This document shows positions 43,994 to 52,062 of a stretch of 52,062 nucleotides of DNA, one piece after another. Source of the DNA: Clostridiales bacterium UBA7001 (GTDB lineage Bacteria > Bacillota > Clostridia > TANB77 > CAG-508). The stretch spans positions 1 through 52,062 of the forward strand of contig DJXP01000042.1 in NCBI GenBank assembly GCA_002449785.1, read 5' to 3'. The notes below the pieces were generated by a model. That model searched no databases. It was not told where the DNA came from and worked only from the letters and a program-made list of their open reading frames with translations. Positions within the stretch are counted from its first letter, which is position 1. Every line of letters begins with the position of its first letter. Made by a program: the position numbers and the translations under genes.

Positions 43994-45571
43994 CTATTTT
44001 TTAAATAAGCTTTTAAACATTTCATTTGCAATTTTTCTTCCCATTGAGCTTAATGCTGAATTTGCTGTACGTTCTGCTGCTTTTCCAACTTTATACCCAA
44101 TAGAGTTTTTTCTTGCTTTTTCTGCCTCTTTTTCAGCTTCTTTTTTAGCTTTTTCTTCTTCACGTTTTGCTTTTTCTTGAGCCCTTTCAGCTTCTTTTAT
44201 CGCTTTTTCTTCTGCTTTTAATCTTTTTTCTTCCTCTTTAGCTTCAATTTCAGCTTGTTTCTGAGCTTCTTCTTCAGCTTTAGTTTTTTCCATTTCTGCA
44301 CTTAATATTTCAAAAGCTGATTCTCTATCAACTACTGTATCGTATTTACCATTATATACACTTCTACTAATAACCATTAATCTTATAGAATCATCTAAAG
44401 CTCCCATCATACTTTGAGGTGGAAGTATAGTTGCCTTCTCGACAATATTTGGTTCACCGTTTTCATTTAAAAATGAAATTAGTGCTTCTCCTGTTCCTAA
44501 TGATTGAACTGCTTCAGCTGTATCAAATTCTGGATTTACTCTAAATGAGTTTGCAACAGCTTTTATTGTTTTTTGCTCTGCTGGAGTATATGCTCTTAAT
44601 GTATGTTGAACTTTATTTCCAAGTTGTGCTAATATTTCATCTGGAATATCTGATGGAGATTGAGAAATAAAATATAATCCTATTCCTTTAGATCTTATTA
44701 ATTTTACTATTTGAACAACTTGAGTTAACATATAATTTGGAAGCTCATTAAATAATAAATGTGCTTCATCAAAGAAAAATACCATTTTAGGTTTTTCCAT
44801 ATCTCCAACTTCTGGCATTGTATTGTTTAATGTTGTTAAAAGCCATAATAAGAAACATGCATATAAATTAGGCTTTTTAAATAATTCTACTGCATGTAAA
44901 ATATTTATATTTCCAAGTCCTGAATCATTAGTTTTTATAAAATCATTTATATCTATTGCAGGTTCTCCAAAGAAATAATTTCCTCCTTGTTCTTCAAGCA
45001 TTAGTAAACTTCTTTGAATTGTACCTACTGTTTGAGTTGCTACATTTCCATAATTTACTGCATACTCCTTGCTGTTTTCAGCAACATATTGTAGTACAAG
45101 TCTTAAATCCTTAATATCTATTATTTCATAATTTTCTTCTTTAGCAATTTTAAACACTATTGCTAAAACACCTTCTTGAGTTTCATTTAGTCCAAGCATT
45201 CTAGATAATATTGTAGGACCTACCCCTTGAAGAGTTGTTCTAATTGGATGACCATTTTTAGCAAATACATCCCAAAATGTAACTGGAAATCCTTTATAAT
45301 TAAAATTATTTATTCCAAGTTTATCTAATCTTTTGTTTAAGCCTTCTGAAGCTTCTCCAGGCATACAAGTAGCTGCCAAATCTCCTTTAATATCAGCTAA
45401 AAAAACTGGTACTCCCATTTCAGAAAAACTCTCTGCCATAACTTTTAAAGTAATTGTTTTTCCACTTCCAGAAGCACCAGTAATTAGTCCATGACGATTT
45501 GCCATCTTAGGTACAATATAAAGTTCTTTATCTAAACTCTTACCAATTAATACTTTATTATCAATATACAT
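43994..45571 (-). CDS. HerA-like ATPase, DUF853 family
   Basis: A 525-residue protein. Walker A ITGASGSGKTITLKV near residue 34, ADIKGDLAA, Walker B MVFFFDEAHLLFNELP and the arginine-finger segment LRSKGIGLYFISQSP place it in the HerA/FtsK-related DUF853 group. The C-terminal about 100 residues are a long charged coiled coil rich in Glu/Lys/Ala ending in a basic tail. The family is thought to work as hexameric DNA translocases, but the substrate is unknown. No NurA nuclease neighbour. AAGGAGG lies 7 bases before the ATG. Confidence 0.85.
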   Translation of the reverse strand: MYIDNKVLIGKSLDKELYIVPKMANRHGLITGASGSGKTITLKVMAESFSEMGVPVFLADIKGDLAATCMPGEASEGLNKRLDKLGINNFNYKGFPVTFWDVFAKNGHPIRTTLQGVGPTILSRMLGLNETQEGVLAIVFKIAKEENYEIIDIKDLRLVLQYVAENSKEYAVNYGNVATQTVGTIQRSLLMLEEQGGNYFFGEPAIDINDFIKTNDSGLGNINILHAVELFKKPNLYACFLLWLLTTLNNTMPEVGDMEKPKMVFFFDEAHLLFNELPNYMLTQVVQIVKLIRSKGIGLYFISQSPSDIPDEILAQLGNKVQHTLRAYTPAEQKTIKAVANSFRVNPEFDTAEAVQSLGTGEALISFLNENGEPNIVEKATILPPQSMMGALDDSIRLMVISRSVYNGKYDTVVDRESAFEILSAEMEKTKAEEEAQKQAEIEAKEEEKRLKAEEKAIKEAERAQEKAKREEEKAKKEAEKEAEKARKNSIGYKVGKAAERTANSALSSMGRKIANEMFKSLFKK

Positions 45572-45697
45572 ATTTATTCCTCCTTTTTATCATTTAACTA
45601 TTGTTATCTCTAATTTTTTTAAACCATTTAAAGTATTTTTATTATATAACATTAAAACTATTTTTGTCTATTAAATTTATAAAAAAACAAGACCAAG

Positions 45698-45728
45698 AAT
45701 TTCTACGCAACAAAAGTTGCTAGAAATT
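45698..45728. repeat. hairpin AATTTCTA...TAGAAATT
   Basis: AATTTCTA-C-GCAAC-AAAA-GTTGC-TAGAAATT, a 13-bp stem with one bulged C, 16 bases from a second long hairpin. No T-run follows, so it is not an obvious terminator. Confidence 0.6.
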
Positions 45729-45744
45729 ATAACTCTTCCATAAC

Positions 45745-45795
45745 TATATTCTTAGGAAACTCCCCACTTTCGTGGATGACTTTCCTAAGAATATA
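45745..45795. repeat. long hairpin with GNRA-type apex
   Basis: TATATTCTTAGGAAA pairs perfectly with TTTCCTAAGAATATA (15 bp). Inside, on the minus strand, GTCAT and GGAG flank CCAC-GAAA-GTGG, a stem capped by a GAAA tetraloop. It looks like a structured RNA or a palindromic mobile-element end rather than a simple terminator. Confidence 0.6.
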
Positions 45796-45798
45796 AAA

Positions 45799-45838
45799 AA
45801 GAAGTAAGTAATTTATACTAATACCCACTTCTTTTTTT
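45799..45838. terminator. feoB terminator
   Basis: GAAGT-GGGTA...TACTT-ACTTC stem with six T on the minus side and eight T on the plus side, just after feoB. Confidence 0.7.
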
Positions 45839-45863
45839 TGTATATTTCTTGTTATTCGTTTAA

Positions 45864-47954
45864 TTATTTACAATTATCACAATATGGACATCCTGAACAA
45901 CCATCACTTTTCTTACTAAATTTACTTATTAAAATGCAAATCACAATAGAGATTAGTACCAAGATAATTATTAGATTAGCAATATTAGTTATTCTACTAC
46001 CAACTTGATATGTAATTGTTGCAAGAATCCATGCACAAATAGTTTGAAACATAACTGTTTTTATTAGTTTTTTATTTGAACCTAATTCTCTTTTCATAGC
46101 ACCTATTGCTCCAAAACAAGGTGCACTAAATAAATTGAATACCATAAATGCATATGCAGAAGCTTTATTAAATCCAGAAAAAGGTGTACCATCTGCAAAT
46201 ATTTCACTTCCTGATTCAACATCTTCAGATAATCCTGCAATTACTGCCATTGATGATACAACTTGTTCTTTAGCAACCAATCCTTGTACTGCTGAAACAG
46301 TTGCTCCCCAATTATTAGTTCCAAGTATTGGATAAAACACCCATGATACAGTCTTTCCAATTGAAGCTAACATACTGTCTTCAACTTCAACTCCGTATTC
46401 AAAATTAAATGAAAATGATAATAAAAACCAAATAACAATTGAACAAATTAAAATTACACTTCCTGCTCTTTTTATAAAAGCTATTACTTTGTCCCAAACA
46501 TCTTTTGCTACATATTTAATATTTGGTATTTTATATTCCGGTAATTCTGAAATATAAGAACTACTAGTGTGTTTAAACTTTGTTCTAGACAAAATAAGTG
46601 CAGATATAATAATTACAATTATTGCAAAAAAGTATAAAGATGCAGAAACTAATCCAGCATTGTTTTCAAAAAAATATCCAGCAAATAATGCAATAATTGG
46701 AAGTTTTGCACTACAAGGAATAAATGGAACAAGTATACTTGTCATTTCTCTTTCATCTTGATTTTCTATTATTCTTGTTCCCATAATTCCGGGTACAGAA
46801 CAACCTGAACCAACAATGAATGGAATTAGACTTTTTCCACTTAATCCGAGTTTTCTAAATAATTTATCTAAAAGTAGTGCAATTCTAGACATATAACCAG
46901 TAGTTTCCAAGCAAGATATACATATAAATAATATAATAAGCTGTGGAATAAATCCTAAAACTGCTCCTACTCCTGCAATAATTCCATCAACAACTAAACT
47001 ATTAAGCCACTCGGAAACTCCTAATCCTTCAAATGTTTCTGAAACCCATAATCCAAAACTATCAACTTTATCTGCAACAAAATCAACAGTACTTGAACCT
47101 ACCACTCCAACAGATAAATAGTAAACTAGAAACATTATAATTACAAATATTGGAAAAGCAAGCCATTTGTTTAAAAATATTTTATCTAATTTATCTGTAA
47201 TACCTTGTTTTATTTCAACTTTTTTACAGCATTCCTTTTTTATTTTTTCTATAAAATTATATCTTTCTGTTGCAATTATTTCTTCTAAATCTGTATCATA
47301 AAGTTTAGATAATTTTTCCCTTTCATTATCAACCTCTTTACTATTTAACTTTATAAATCTTTCATCCATTTCCAATAATTTAATTGAAATAAACCTACTA
47401 TGTGGTACATTAATATTTTTTTGAATACTATCAATTGAACTTTCAATATTTTCATCAAAAATTTTACTTTTAGATTTTTTTTCTAATTTATTTATCTCAC
47501 TAACTAATTCATCAATTCCAGTTTCTTTTAAAGCAGATATTTTACACACTTTCACACCTAAATTTTCTTCTAACTTTTTACAATCAATAGAAAGTCCTCT
47601 TCTTTCTAATATATCTGCCATATTTAAAGCAACAATAACTTTTGTATCGAGCTCAATTAATTGAGTAGTTAAATACAAACTTCTTTCTAAAGAAGTACTA
47701 TCTACTATATTAATAATTACATCAGGTTTTTCTTCAAATACAAATTTTCTAGAAATTTCTTCTTCAATACTATAAGGACTTAATGAATAAATTCCAGGTA
47801 AGTCTGTTAATTCATAATTAGTTCCTTTTATAATTCCTGTCTTTTTTTCAATAGTTACACCTGGCCAGTTACCTATTTTAGCATTCATTCCAGTTAAATA
47901 ATTAAATAAAGTAGTTTTTCCACTATTTTGATTTCCTACTAATCCTACTTTCAT
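45864..47954 (-). CDS. feoB: ferrous iron transporter FeoB
   Basis: A 696-residue GTP-dependent Fe(II) importer. N-terminal G domain: G1 GNQNSGKTT, the NWPGVTIEKKTG switch, G3 DLPGIYSLSPYS, G4 NMAD; then the helical NFeoB part and about eight membrane spans with the two gate motifs (GSGCSVPGIMGTR; PCFGAIGAMKREL). The C-terminus ends in a Cys cluster, CSGCPYCDNC, typical of clostridial FeoB. Its ATG overlaps the feoA stop (TAATG), so the two are translationally coupled. Confidence 0.96.
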   Translation of the reverse strand: MKVGLVGNQNSGKTTLFNYLTGMNAKIGNWPGVTIEKKTGIIKGTNYELTDLPGIYSLSPYSIEEEISRKFVFEEKPDVIINIVDSTSLERSLYLTTQLIELDTKVIVALNMADILERRGLSIDCKKLEENLGVKVCKISALKETGIDELVSEINKLEKKSKSKIFDENIESSIDSIQKNINVPHSRFISIKLLEMDERFIKLNSKEVDNEREKLSKLYDTDLEEIIATERYNFIEKIKKECCKKVEIKQGITDKLDKIFLNKWLAFPIFVIIMFLVYYLSVGVVGSSTVDFVADKVDSFGLWVSETFEGLGVSEWLNSLVVDGIIAGVGAVLGFIPQLIILFICISCLETTGYMSRIALLLDKLFRKLGLSGKSLIPFIVGSGCSVPGIMGTRIIENQDEREMTSILVPFIPCSAKLPIIALFAGYFFENNAGLVSASLYFFAIIVIIISALILSRTKFKHTSSSYISELPEYKIPNIKYVAKDVWDKVIAFIKRAGSVILICSIVIWFLLSFSFNFEYGVEVEDSMLASIGKTVSWVFYPILGTNNWGATVSAVQGLVAKEQVVSSMAVIAGLSEDVESGSEIFADGTPFSGFNKASAYAFMVFNLFSAPCFGAIGAMKRELGSNKKLIKTVMFQTICAWILATITYQVGSRITNIANLIIILVLISIVICILISKFSKKSDGCSGCPYCDNCK

Positions 47955-48184
47955 TAAATAATTACCTCCACATCAATTTGTTCCAAATCGGATTTACTTA
48001 TACATAATTCGTAGTCTCTAAGCTCAATGTCAATTGGGTCTCCCATAGGAGCTTTCTTTTTTACTTTTATTTCTGTCCCTCTGGTTAATCCCATATCTAA
48101 TAAATGTCTTCTTATCTCTTTGTTTTGTATATTAAGTTTTGTAATTTTTGCTTTTTGACCTACTTTAACTTTTGATAATTGCAT
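47954..48184 (-). CDS. feoA: FeoA family protein
   Basis: A 76-residue SH3-like protein: AKITKLNIQNKEIRRHLLDMGLTRGTEIKVKKKAPMGDPIDIELRDYELCISKSDLEQI is the standard FeoA domain. It is needed for FeoB function at the cytoplasmic side. AAAGGACGG precedes the ATG. First gene of the feoAB operon, divergent from a TetR regulator with about 180 bases between them. Confidence 0.95.
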   Translation of the reverse strand: MQLSKVKVGQKAKITKLNIQNKEIRRHLLDMGLTRGTEIKVKKKAPMGDPIDIELRDYELCISKSDLEQIDVEVII

Positions 48185-48248
48185 ATATATTCCGTCCTTT
48201 CACTCCAATTTTTATAGCTTAATTATAATTTTTATAAATATTATTGTC

Positions 48249-48276
48249 AATATGAAATTGAAATTTGTTTCATATT
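48249..48276. promoter_or_regulatory. 28-bp palindrome in the feoA/tetR divergent promoter region
   Basis: AATATGAAA and TTTCATATT, perfect 9-base arms with a 10-base spacer, centred between feoA and the TetR gene. It has the size of a TetR-type or Fur-type operator. Which protein binds cannot be read from the sequence. Confidence 0.5.
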
Positions 48277-48362
48277 AGAGTACTAATTAATGATTTCCTT
48301 GACTTTTATAGCAAAATCTTATATTCTATTATTATATTTTTGCATTCATTTGGAGGTAAATT

Positions 48363-48968
48363 ATGAAAGAAGAAGCTTTACGAATTCCTACTCAAAAAAG
48401 AGCAATAGAAAAAAAAGAAAAAATACTTGAATATGGTTTTAAATTAATGTGTGCTCAAGGATATCATAATACAGATTGTATTCAAATAGCTAAAGTTGCA
48501 GATGTTTCTACTGGAACAGTTTATCAATATTTCAAGGATAAAAAAGATATTTTTTATCAAGGTCTTTCATTATATGCAAAAGATATGATGTTTCCAATTA
48601 TAAACATTAATATTAAAAAAATACCAAAAGAAAATTTAAAAGAAAAAATAAAAAGTTTGATTAATATTGTTATAAAAAATCACAATATTTCTTATGATGC
48701 TCATAAGGAAATAACTGCAATGTCATGTACAGATCCTGCAATATCTAAAATACTTGAGAAATATGAATTAGAAGCAACAGAAACACTAGTTAAATTACTT
48801 GAAATTAATGCCATTAGCAATAGCAATATATATGAAAAAGCACATTTAATTCATTCTTGGATCGATAATCTTTGCCATGAAGTTGTTTATCATAAACATG
48901 AGAATATAAATCCTGAAGTACTTATTGACTATGTAGTTGATGCAATTATAAATTTAATAAATGAATAA
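48363..48968 (+). CDS. TetR/AcrR family transcriptional regulator
   Basis: A 201-residue regulator. The N-terminal helix-turn-helix reads KEKILEYGFKLMCAQGYHNTDCIQIAKVADVSTGTVYQYFKDKKDIFYQGL, a typical TetR DNA-binding domain; the C-terminal ligand-binding half is divergent, all helical, with several His and Cys residues (YHKHEN, MSCTDP). GGAGG precedes the ATG by 8 bases. It is divergent from feoAB with a palindrome in between, so local control of iron uptake is possible but unproven. Confidence 0.9.
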   Translation: MKEEALRIPTQKRAIEKKEKILEYGFKLMCAQGYHNTDCIQIAKVADVSTGTVYQYFKDKKDIFYQGLSLYAKDMMFPIININIKKIPKENLKEKIKSLINIVIKNHNISYDAHKEITAMSCTDPAISKILEKYELEATETLVKLLEINAISNSNIYEKAHLIHSWIDNLCHEVVYHKHENINPEVLIDYVVDAIINLINE

Positions 48969-48998
48969 ATAAAAGCACTACAAAATAGTGCTTTTATT
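48968..48998. terminator. terminator between tetR and the zinc-ribbon gene
   Basis: AATAAAAGCACTA/TAGTGCTTTTATT, a 13-bp perfect stem with a 5-base loop, usable in both directions between converging genes. Confidence 0.85.
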
Positions 48999-49001
48999 CT
49001 T

Positions 49002-50504
49002 CTATCTTAATATTTCTTTTCCATTTTCTTTTGCACGCCTTTCAGCCTCTTCCGCAAGTTCTTGTATAAACTTCTTATCTCCCACACCAGTAACTCTTGT
49101 ATTATTAGCACCTTCCATTCTCGAATTTGAAAGACCTGTTTTCTTTCTAAGAAATTCATCTACTTCTCTTAAATTCTTAACATCATGTTTAGTTTCTTTT
49201 TCATGACCATGCCTTGCACCTTGATTTCTATATTTACTATATATAATAAAATAGTATATAAAACCAGCAAGCAAGAATATCCATGGCCAATATCTATCTT
49301 CACTATCTCGTATATTTGTAATTGTAAGAAAAGTTGCAATAGCACCTAATATTTCAACTAAAAGAGACATTAAGAATAGTTTAGGTTTATGTATTGGAAC
49401 ACTTCCCATAGTTTCCTTTGTTCTGGCATTTACTGCAACATAATGAAGTAAGCTGTTATTTCCTTTTTTTTGTTGATAGCTATAAAGCCATACTGGTAAA
49501 TAAGCTGATTTCCATTTTTGACCTTTAATATTTAAGTCCTCACTATCCCATCTAACACCACGGTCATAATGCTCTAAAGTTTCATTTGCGGCAAATCTCG
49601 CTATATCTTTGGTTTGAGCTGCAACTAAACCTTTAAGTTGATTTACATTAGTATCTCTTTTTTCTGAAGTATAACCTTTAATATAATTTGCATCCCATTT
49701 AACACAGTTTTCTGTATCAAAAGGCATAATCGAATTTATAATATTATTAGTTTTGTCACTCGCTCTTGTATCTAATTTATCTAAACTAGACTCAACAGTT
49801 AATCCTTCAACAGTCATGTCAAACTCTCTTTCAACTGCATATAAATCAGCATCATAGCGAGTTTCTTCTCTATCTCCTCTTTTAACTGTATAATGTCTTA
49901 CTTCATGTTCTCCTTGACCTATAAAACTAGCATGAGTATTACAATCTACTATCATATAAGGAAGATAAACTCCCATAACATTTTCAGAAGTAAATTCCTT
50001 TTTAAACTTAGGATGTGCATAAAACTTTCTTTTTCCAACAAATTCTTCAATTGCTTTCTTGGCTTCTTCTTTAGGCACACTAAATGGCAGAACTGTATCT
50101 GGAACCGCACCATTAGGTATTTGTTCATTAACAGATAATGTATTTCTACACCAATGACATCTAGCTTGAGTTTGCGATGCTGTATCTATTACTACTTCAG
50201 CACCACAACTACTACATTTAAAAGTTAGAATATCTTTTGTGTCTGCAATAATATCTTGAGCTCCACTTCCTAAAGTTTCACCTTTTAAATTACTCAAATC
50301 TTTTTCATCAGTTTCTAATTTTTGAGGTTCAAATTCATGTCTACAAAAGTTACATCTTAATTTCCCATTTTTCACATTTAAAGATATATCTGTAGAACCA
50401 CATTTAGGGCATTTAGTTTGCCCATTTTGGGCATTCTCATTATAATTTATAACTTCAGGTCCATTATTTTCAGCTATATTTTCATTTGGATTCTTATCAT
50501 CCAT
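49002..50504 (-). CDS. zinc-ribbon membrane protein, YdjG-like
   Basis: A 500-residue protein with two zinc ribbons: CPKCGSTDISL...CNFCRHEF near residue 33 and CSSCGAEVV...CHWCRNTL near residue 102. A large cytoplasmic domain follows (VLPFSVPKEEAKKAIEEFVGKRKFYAHPKF; GVYLPYMIVD; YDRGVRWDSEDL; AYLPVWLYSYQQ), then two membrane helices (about 370-425) and a charged tail. It resembles the TFIIB-type zinc-ribbon proteins (B. subtilis YdjG class) that accompany SPFH proteins and membrane-stress systems. GGGGG precedes the ATG. It is 30 bases after the SPFH gene. Confidence 0.75.
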   Translation of the reverse strand: MDDKNPNENIAENNGPEVINYNENAQNGQTKCPKCGSTDISLNVKNGKLRCNFCRHEFEPQKLETDEKDLSNLKGETLGSGAQDIIADTKDILTFKCSSCGAEVVIDTASQTQARCHWCRNTLSVNEQIPNGAVPDTVLPFSVPKEEAKKAIEEFVGKRKFYAHPKFKKEFTSENVMGVYLPYMIVDCNTHASFIGQGEHEVRHYTVKRGDREETRYDADLYAVEREFDMTVEGLTVESSLDKLDTRASDKTNNIINSIMPFDTENCVKWDANYIKGYTSEKRDTNVNQLKGLVAAQTKDIARFAANETLEHYDRGVRWDSEDLNIKGQKWKSAYLPVWLYSYQQKKGNNSLLHYVAVNARTKETMGSVPIHKPKLFLMSLLVEILGAIATFLTITNIRDSEDRYWPWIFLLAGFIYYFIIYSKYRNQGARHGHEKETKHDVKNLREVDEFLRKKTGLSNSRMEGANNTRVTGVGDKKFIQELAEEAERRAKENGKEILR

Positions 50505-50533
50505 AATTTTCCCCCATCAATTTTTATATAATA

Positions 50534-51787
50534 CTAAACATCTAATATTTTTCTCTTAGCTTCATTAAATTCTTCCTCTGAAATTACTCCTTGATCTAAT
50601 AATTTCTTTAATTTTGCTAGTTTTTCATATGGATCTTCTTGACTTGAAGCGGCTGCTGGTTCACTACTTGGAGTTTGATTTACATTATTATTTCCTTGCC
50701 AATTATTATTTTGATTTTGTGGTTGATTAAAACTTAGGTTAGGGTTTGAATATTGTTCATTTCCAACATTCATTTGACCCATAGCGTTTCCAACAGCATT
50801 CATTCCCATACCCATAAATGCCATTCCTGTTCCACCACCATTTTCTCCTGCACCTTGCATTCCACGTGCAGCAGATTGTTTAAAGAATGAATCACCTCTA
50901 GCACCAGATAAAGAGTCAGCTCTTTTAACATCTTTAAGCATCTCTTTAGTATCTTCATCATATTCAATTGCTTGAATAGCTACTTTTACAATTTCTAATC
51001 CTCTATCTGATTTCCACTGATATCCTTCTTCAACAGCTTGAGATAAACTTTGAGCAAATCCAATTTGGTCTCCTTGAATTTTTGTTATACGATTACCTTT
51101 ACTAGGATCATTAGTGTAATTTGAAAATGCAGCAGATAAACTACTTACAACTTCATTAAATAATTGGCTTGCTGCATCATTATCCATATCAGCAAAATCG
51201 AAAACAGCTCCTCCTACTTGATAATTAACTGGAACAAATTTTGACATAAATAATATAGGATCTACAATTTTTAAAGTATATGTACCTCTAGTTATAGCAC
51301 CTACTTGAGTATTTAAAAATGCATCATCCCAATAAATCTCAGATTGTGTTCCAAAACGATTATTAGGTATTTCTTTTAAATTAACATAAAAAGCTTTTTG
51401 CTGTGTTCCAGGTATTCCACCAAATTTAAATCTTTCCCATGACTGTTTTACAAGTGATGAAACAAATCCATCTCCTGCAAAAATTGATTGAGAATTTTGG
51501 TCATCTGATGAAAATGTATATCCACCAGGTTCTGCTACCATTCCTGAAACTTTACCATCTTGCATTGTAACTAATGCATATCCTTCAGGAATAACAATTT
51601 TACTTCCATTTGTAATTATATTTTCTGAACCATGTGTATTTGAACCACGTCCTGCATTTGTACCATAAACTACTGCTGGAATAAGACCAGCTGTTGCTGG
51701 AGCTCCTTGCATAGGCATTAAATAATCTTTCCATTGATCAGCAAAAGTTCCTCCTATTGCTCCTGCGAATGCTTTGATAAATCCCAT
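50534..51787 (-). CDS. SPFH-domain protein with C-terminal SHOCT domain
   Basis: A 417-residue protein. The SPFH-like core spans about residues 50-300 (GSKIVIPEGYALVTMQDGKVSGMVAEPGGYTF; QKAFYVNLKEIPNNRFGT; RGLEIVKVAIQAIEYDEDTKEML), then a Gly/Asn/Gln-rich linker and a SHOCT helix pair, EDPYEKLAKLKKLLDQGVISEEEFNEAKRKIL. Such proteins form membrane-associated scaffolds and are often paired with zinc-ribbon proteins, as here. GGAGG lies 9 bases before the ATG, and a good promoter lies 90 bases upstream. Confidence 0.85.
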   Translation of the reverse strand: MGFIKAFAGAIGGTFADQWKDYLMPMQGAPATAGLIPAVVYGTNAGRGSNTHGSENIITNGSKIVIPEGYALVTMQDGKVSGMVAEPGGYTFSSDDQNSQSIFAGDGFVSSLVKQSWERFKFGGIPGTQQKAFYVNLKEIPNNRFGTQSEIYWDDAFLNTQVGAITRGTYTLKIVDPILFMSKFVPVNYQVGGAVFDFADMDNDAASQLFNEVVSSLSAAFSNYTNDPSKGNRITKIQGDQIGFAQSLSQAVEEGYQWKSDRGLEIVKVAIQAIEYDEDTKEMLKDVKRADSLSGARGDSFFKQSAARGMQGAGENGGGTGMAFMGMGMNAVGNAMGQMNVGNEQYSNPNLSFNQPQNQNNNWQGNNNVNQTPSSEPAAASSQEDPYEKLAKLKKLLDQGVISEEEFNEAKRKILDV

Positions 51788-51879
51788 AATTCAATTCCTC
51801 CTTCATTTAGGATACCATATTTTGACAAAAATTGTTTCAAAATAGGTGTTCCATAATTTATTTTATTATTAGTTATTAT

Positions 51880-51908
51880 ATTATATAAGCTTTTACTTAA
51901 ATTATCAA
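51880..51908 (-). promoter_or_regulatory. promoter of the SPFH/zinc-ribbon operon
   Basis: Minus-strand TTGATA (51903-51908), 17 bases, TATAAT (51880-51885), about 95 bases before the SPFH start. The remaining sequence to the right edge (51909-52062) is AT-rich and holds no gene I can support. Confidence 0.7.
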
Positions 51909-52062
51909 TAACTTTTTTTGACAATTATTGACATATTAACACTTAATATTACAATTCACCGACTTTAAGTTTTACTATTGACTAGCTATTATTTTAATTT
52001 TTTGAAAAATAATGCGCTTTGAAAGTAATTTTTGTTCAAAAAATCTTTATTAATTTTATGGA

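Noticed and set aside
1..52062. CRISPR array or cas genes, prophage structural genes, rRNA operon
   Set aside because: No regularly spaced direct repeats, no phage morphogenesis proteins and no rRNA-like sequence were seen. The holin-like gene is isolated and belongs to a family common on chromosomes.

Overview
The window is AT-rich chromosomal DNA of an uncultured-looking, anaerobic low-GC Firmicute (Clostridia-like). The evidence is strong AGGAGG ribosome binding sites, a T-box leader before ileS, FeoAB, MreB/Mbl, a Spo0A-type DNA-binding domain, YetF/DUF4363, a LytTR regulator, and TAA/ATA-rich codon use. Most genes lie on the minus strand.

Layout. 1-3.9 kb: glycolytic cluster (gap, a frameshifted unknown gene, pgk, NUDIX, start of tpiA). 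3.9-10.3 kb: a KPIIYIYP-type membrane protein and a giant alpha-2-macroglobulin with eight membrane helices inserted before its bait region. 10.4-17 kb: mtaB, mreB, a GT2 glycosyltransferase, DUF4363, YetF, a holin-IV-like protein and a Spo0A-like regulator. 17-31 kb: T-box/ileS, an ABC half-transporter of foreign composition, a 200-bp fold-back element, a GltD-like reductase, a TtcA-like enzyme, DUF47/Pit phosphate transport and leuS. 31-37 kb: HD hydrolase, LytTR pair, an unusual tRNA-Gly, a high-GC foreign gene, a macrodomain with a wrecked sirtuin, a resolvase-DinD chimera and a rearranged tRNA-Leu locus. 37-52 kb: polysaccharide deacetylase, a manganese-type riboswitch ahead of an alpha/beta hydrolase and a P-type ATPase, DUF3298, HerA-like ATPase, feoAB with a divergent TetR, and an SPFH/zinc-ribbon pair.

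Main observation. Three reading frames (alpha-2-macroglobulin, mtaB, resolvase remnant) are each broken by one extra C. In all three the zero-frame codon at the break is CGG, and skipping its C restores a glycine codon GGN and the family sequence. Reading by eye, I found no other in-frame CGG in any native-looking gene, against roughly 34 out-of-frame CGG. The only sense CGG codons are three, in the two genes of foreign composition. The window also encodes a tRNA-Gly with loop CUUCCGA: U34-C35-C36-G37 is the exact complement of the four-base word CGGA. I infer that CGG is not a normal arginine codon here and that CGGN may be read as glycine by +1 frameshifting. Systematic insertion errors are the main alternative.

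Other leads: a hydrolase and cation pump under a yybP-ykoY-type riboswitch; a duplicated hairpin with compensatory changes flanking the macrodomain locus; dispersed GGGACGTTCC-type repeats; and a structured insert in the tRNA-Leu gene. All calls come from reading the sequence; no searches were run.
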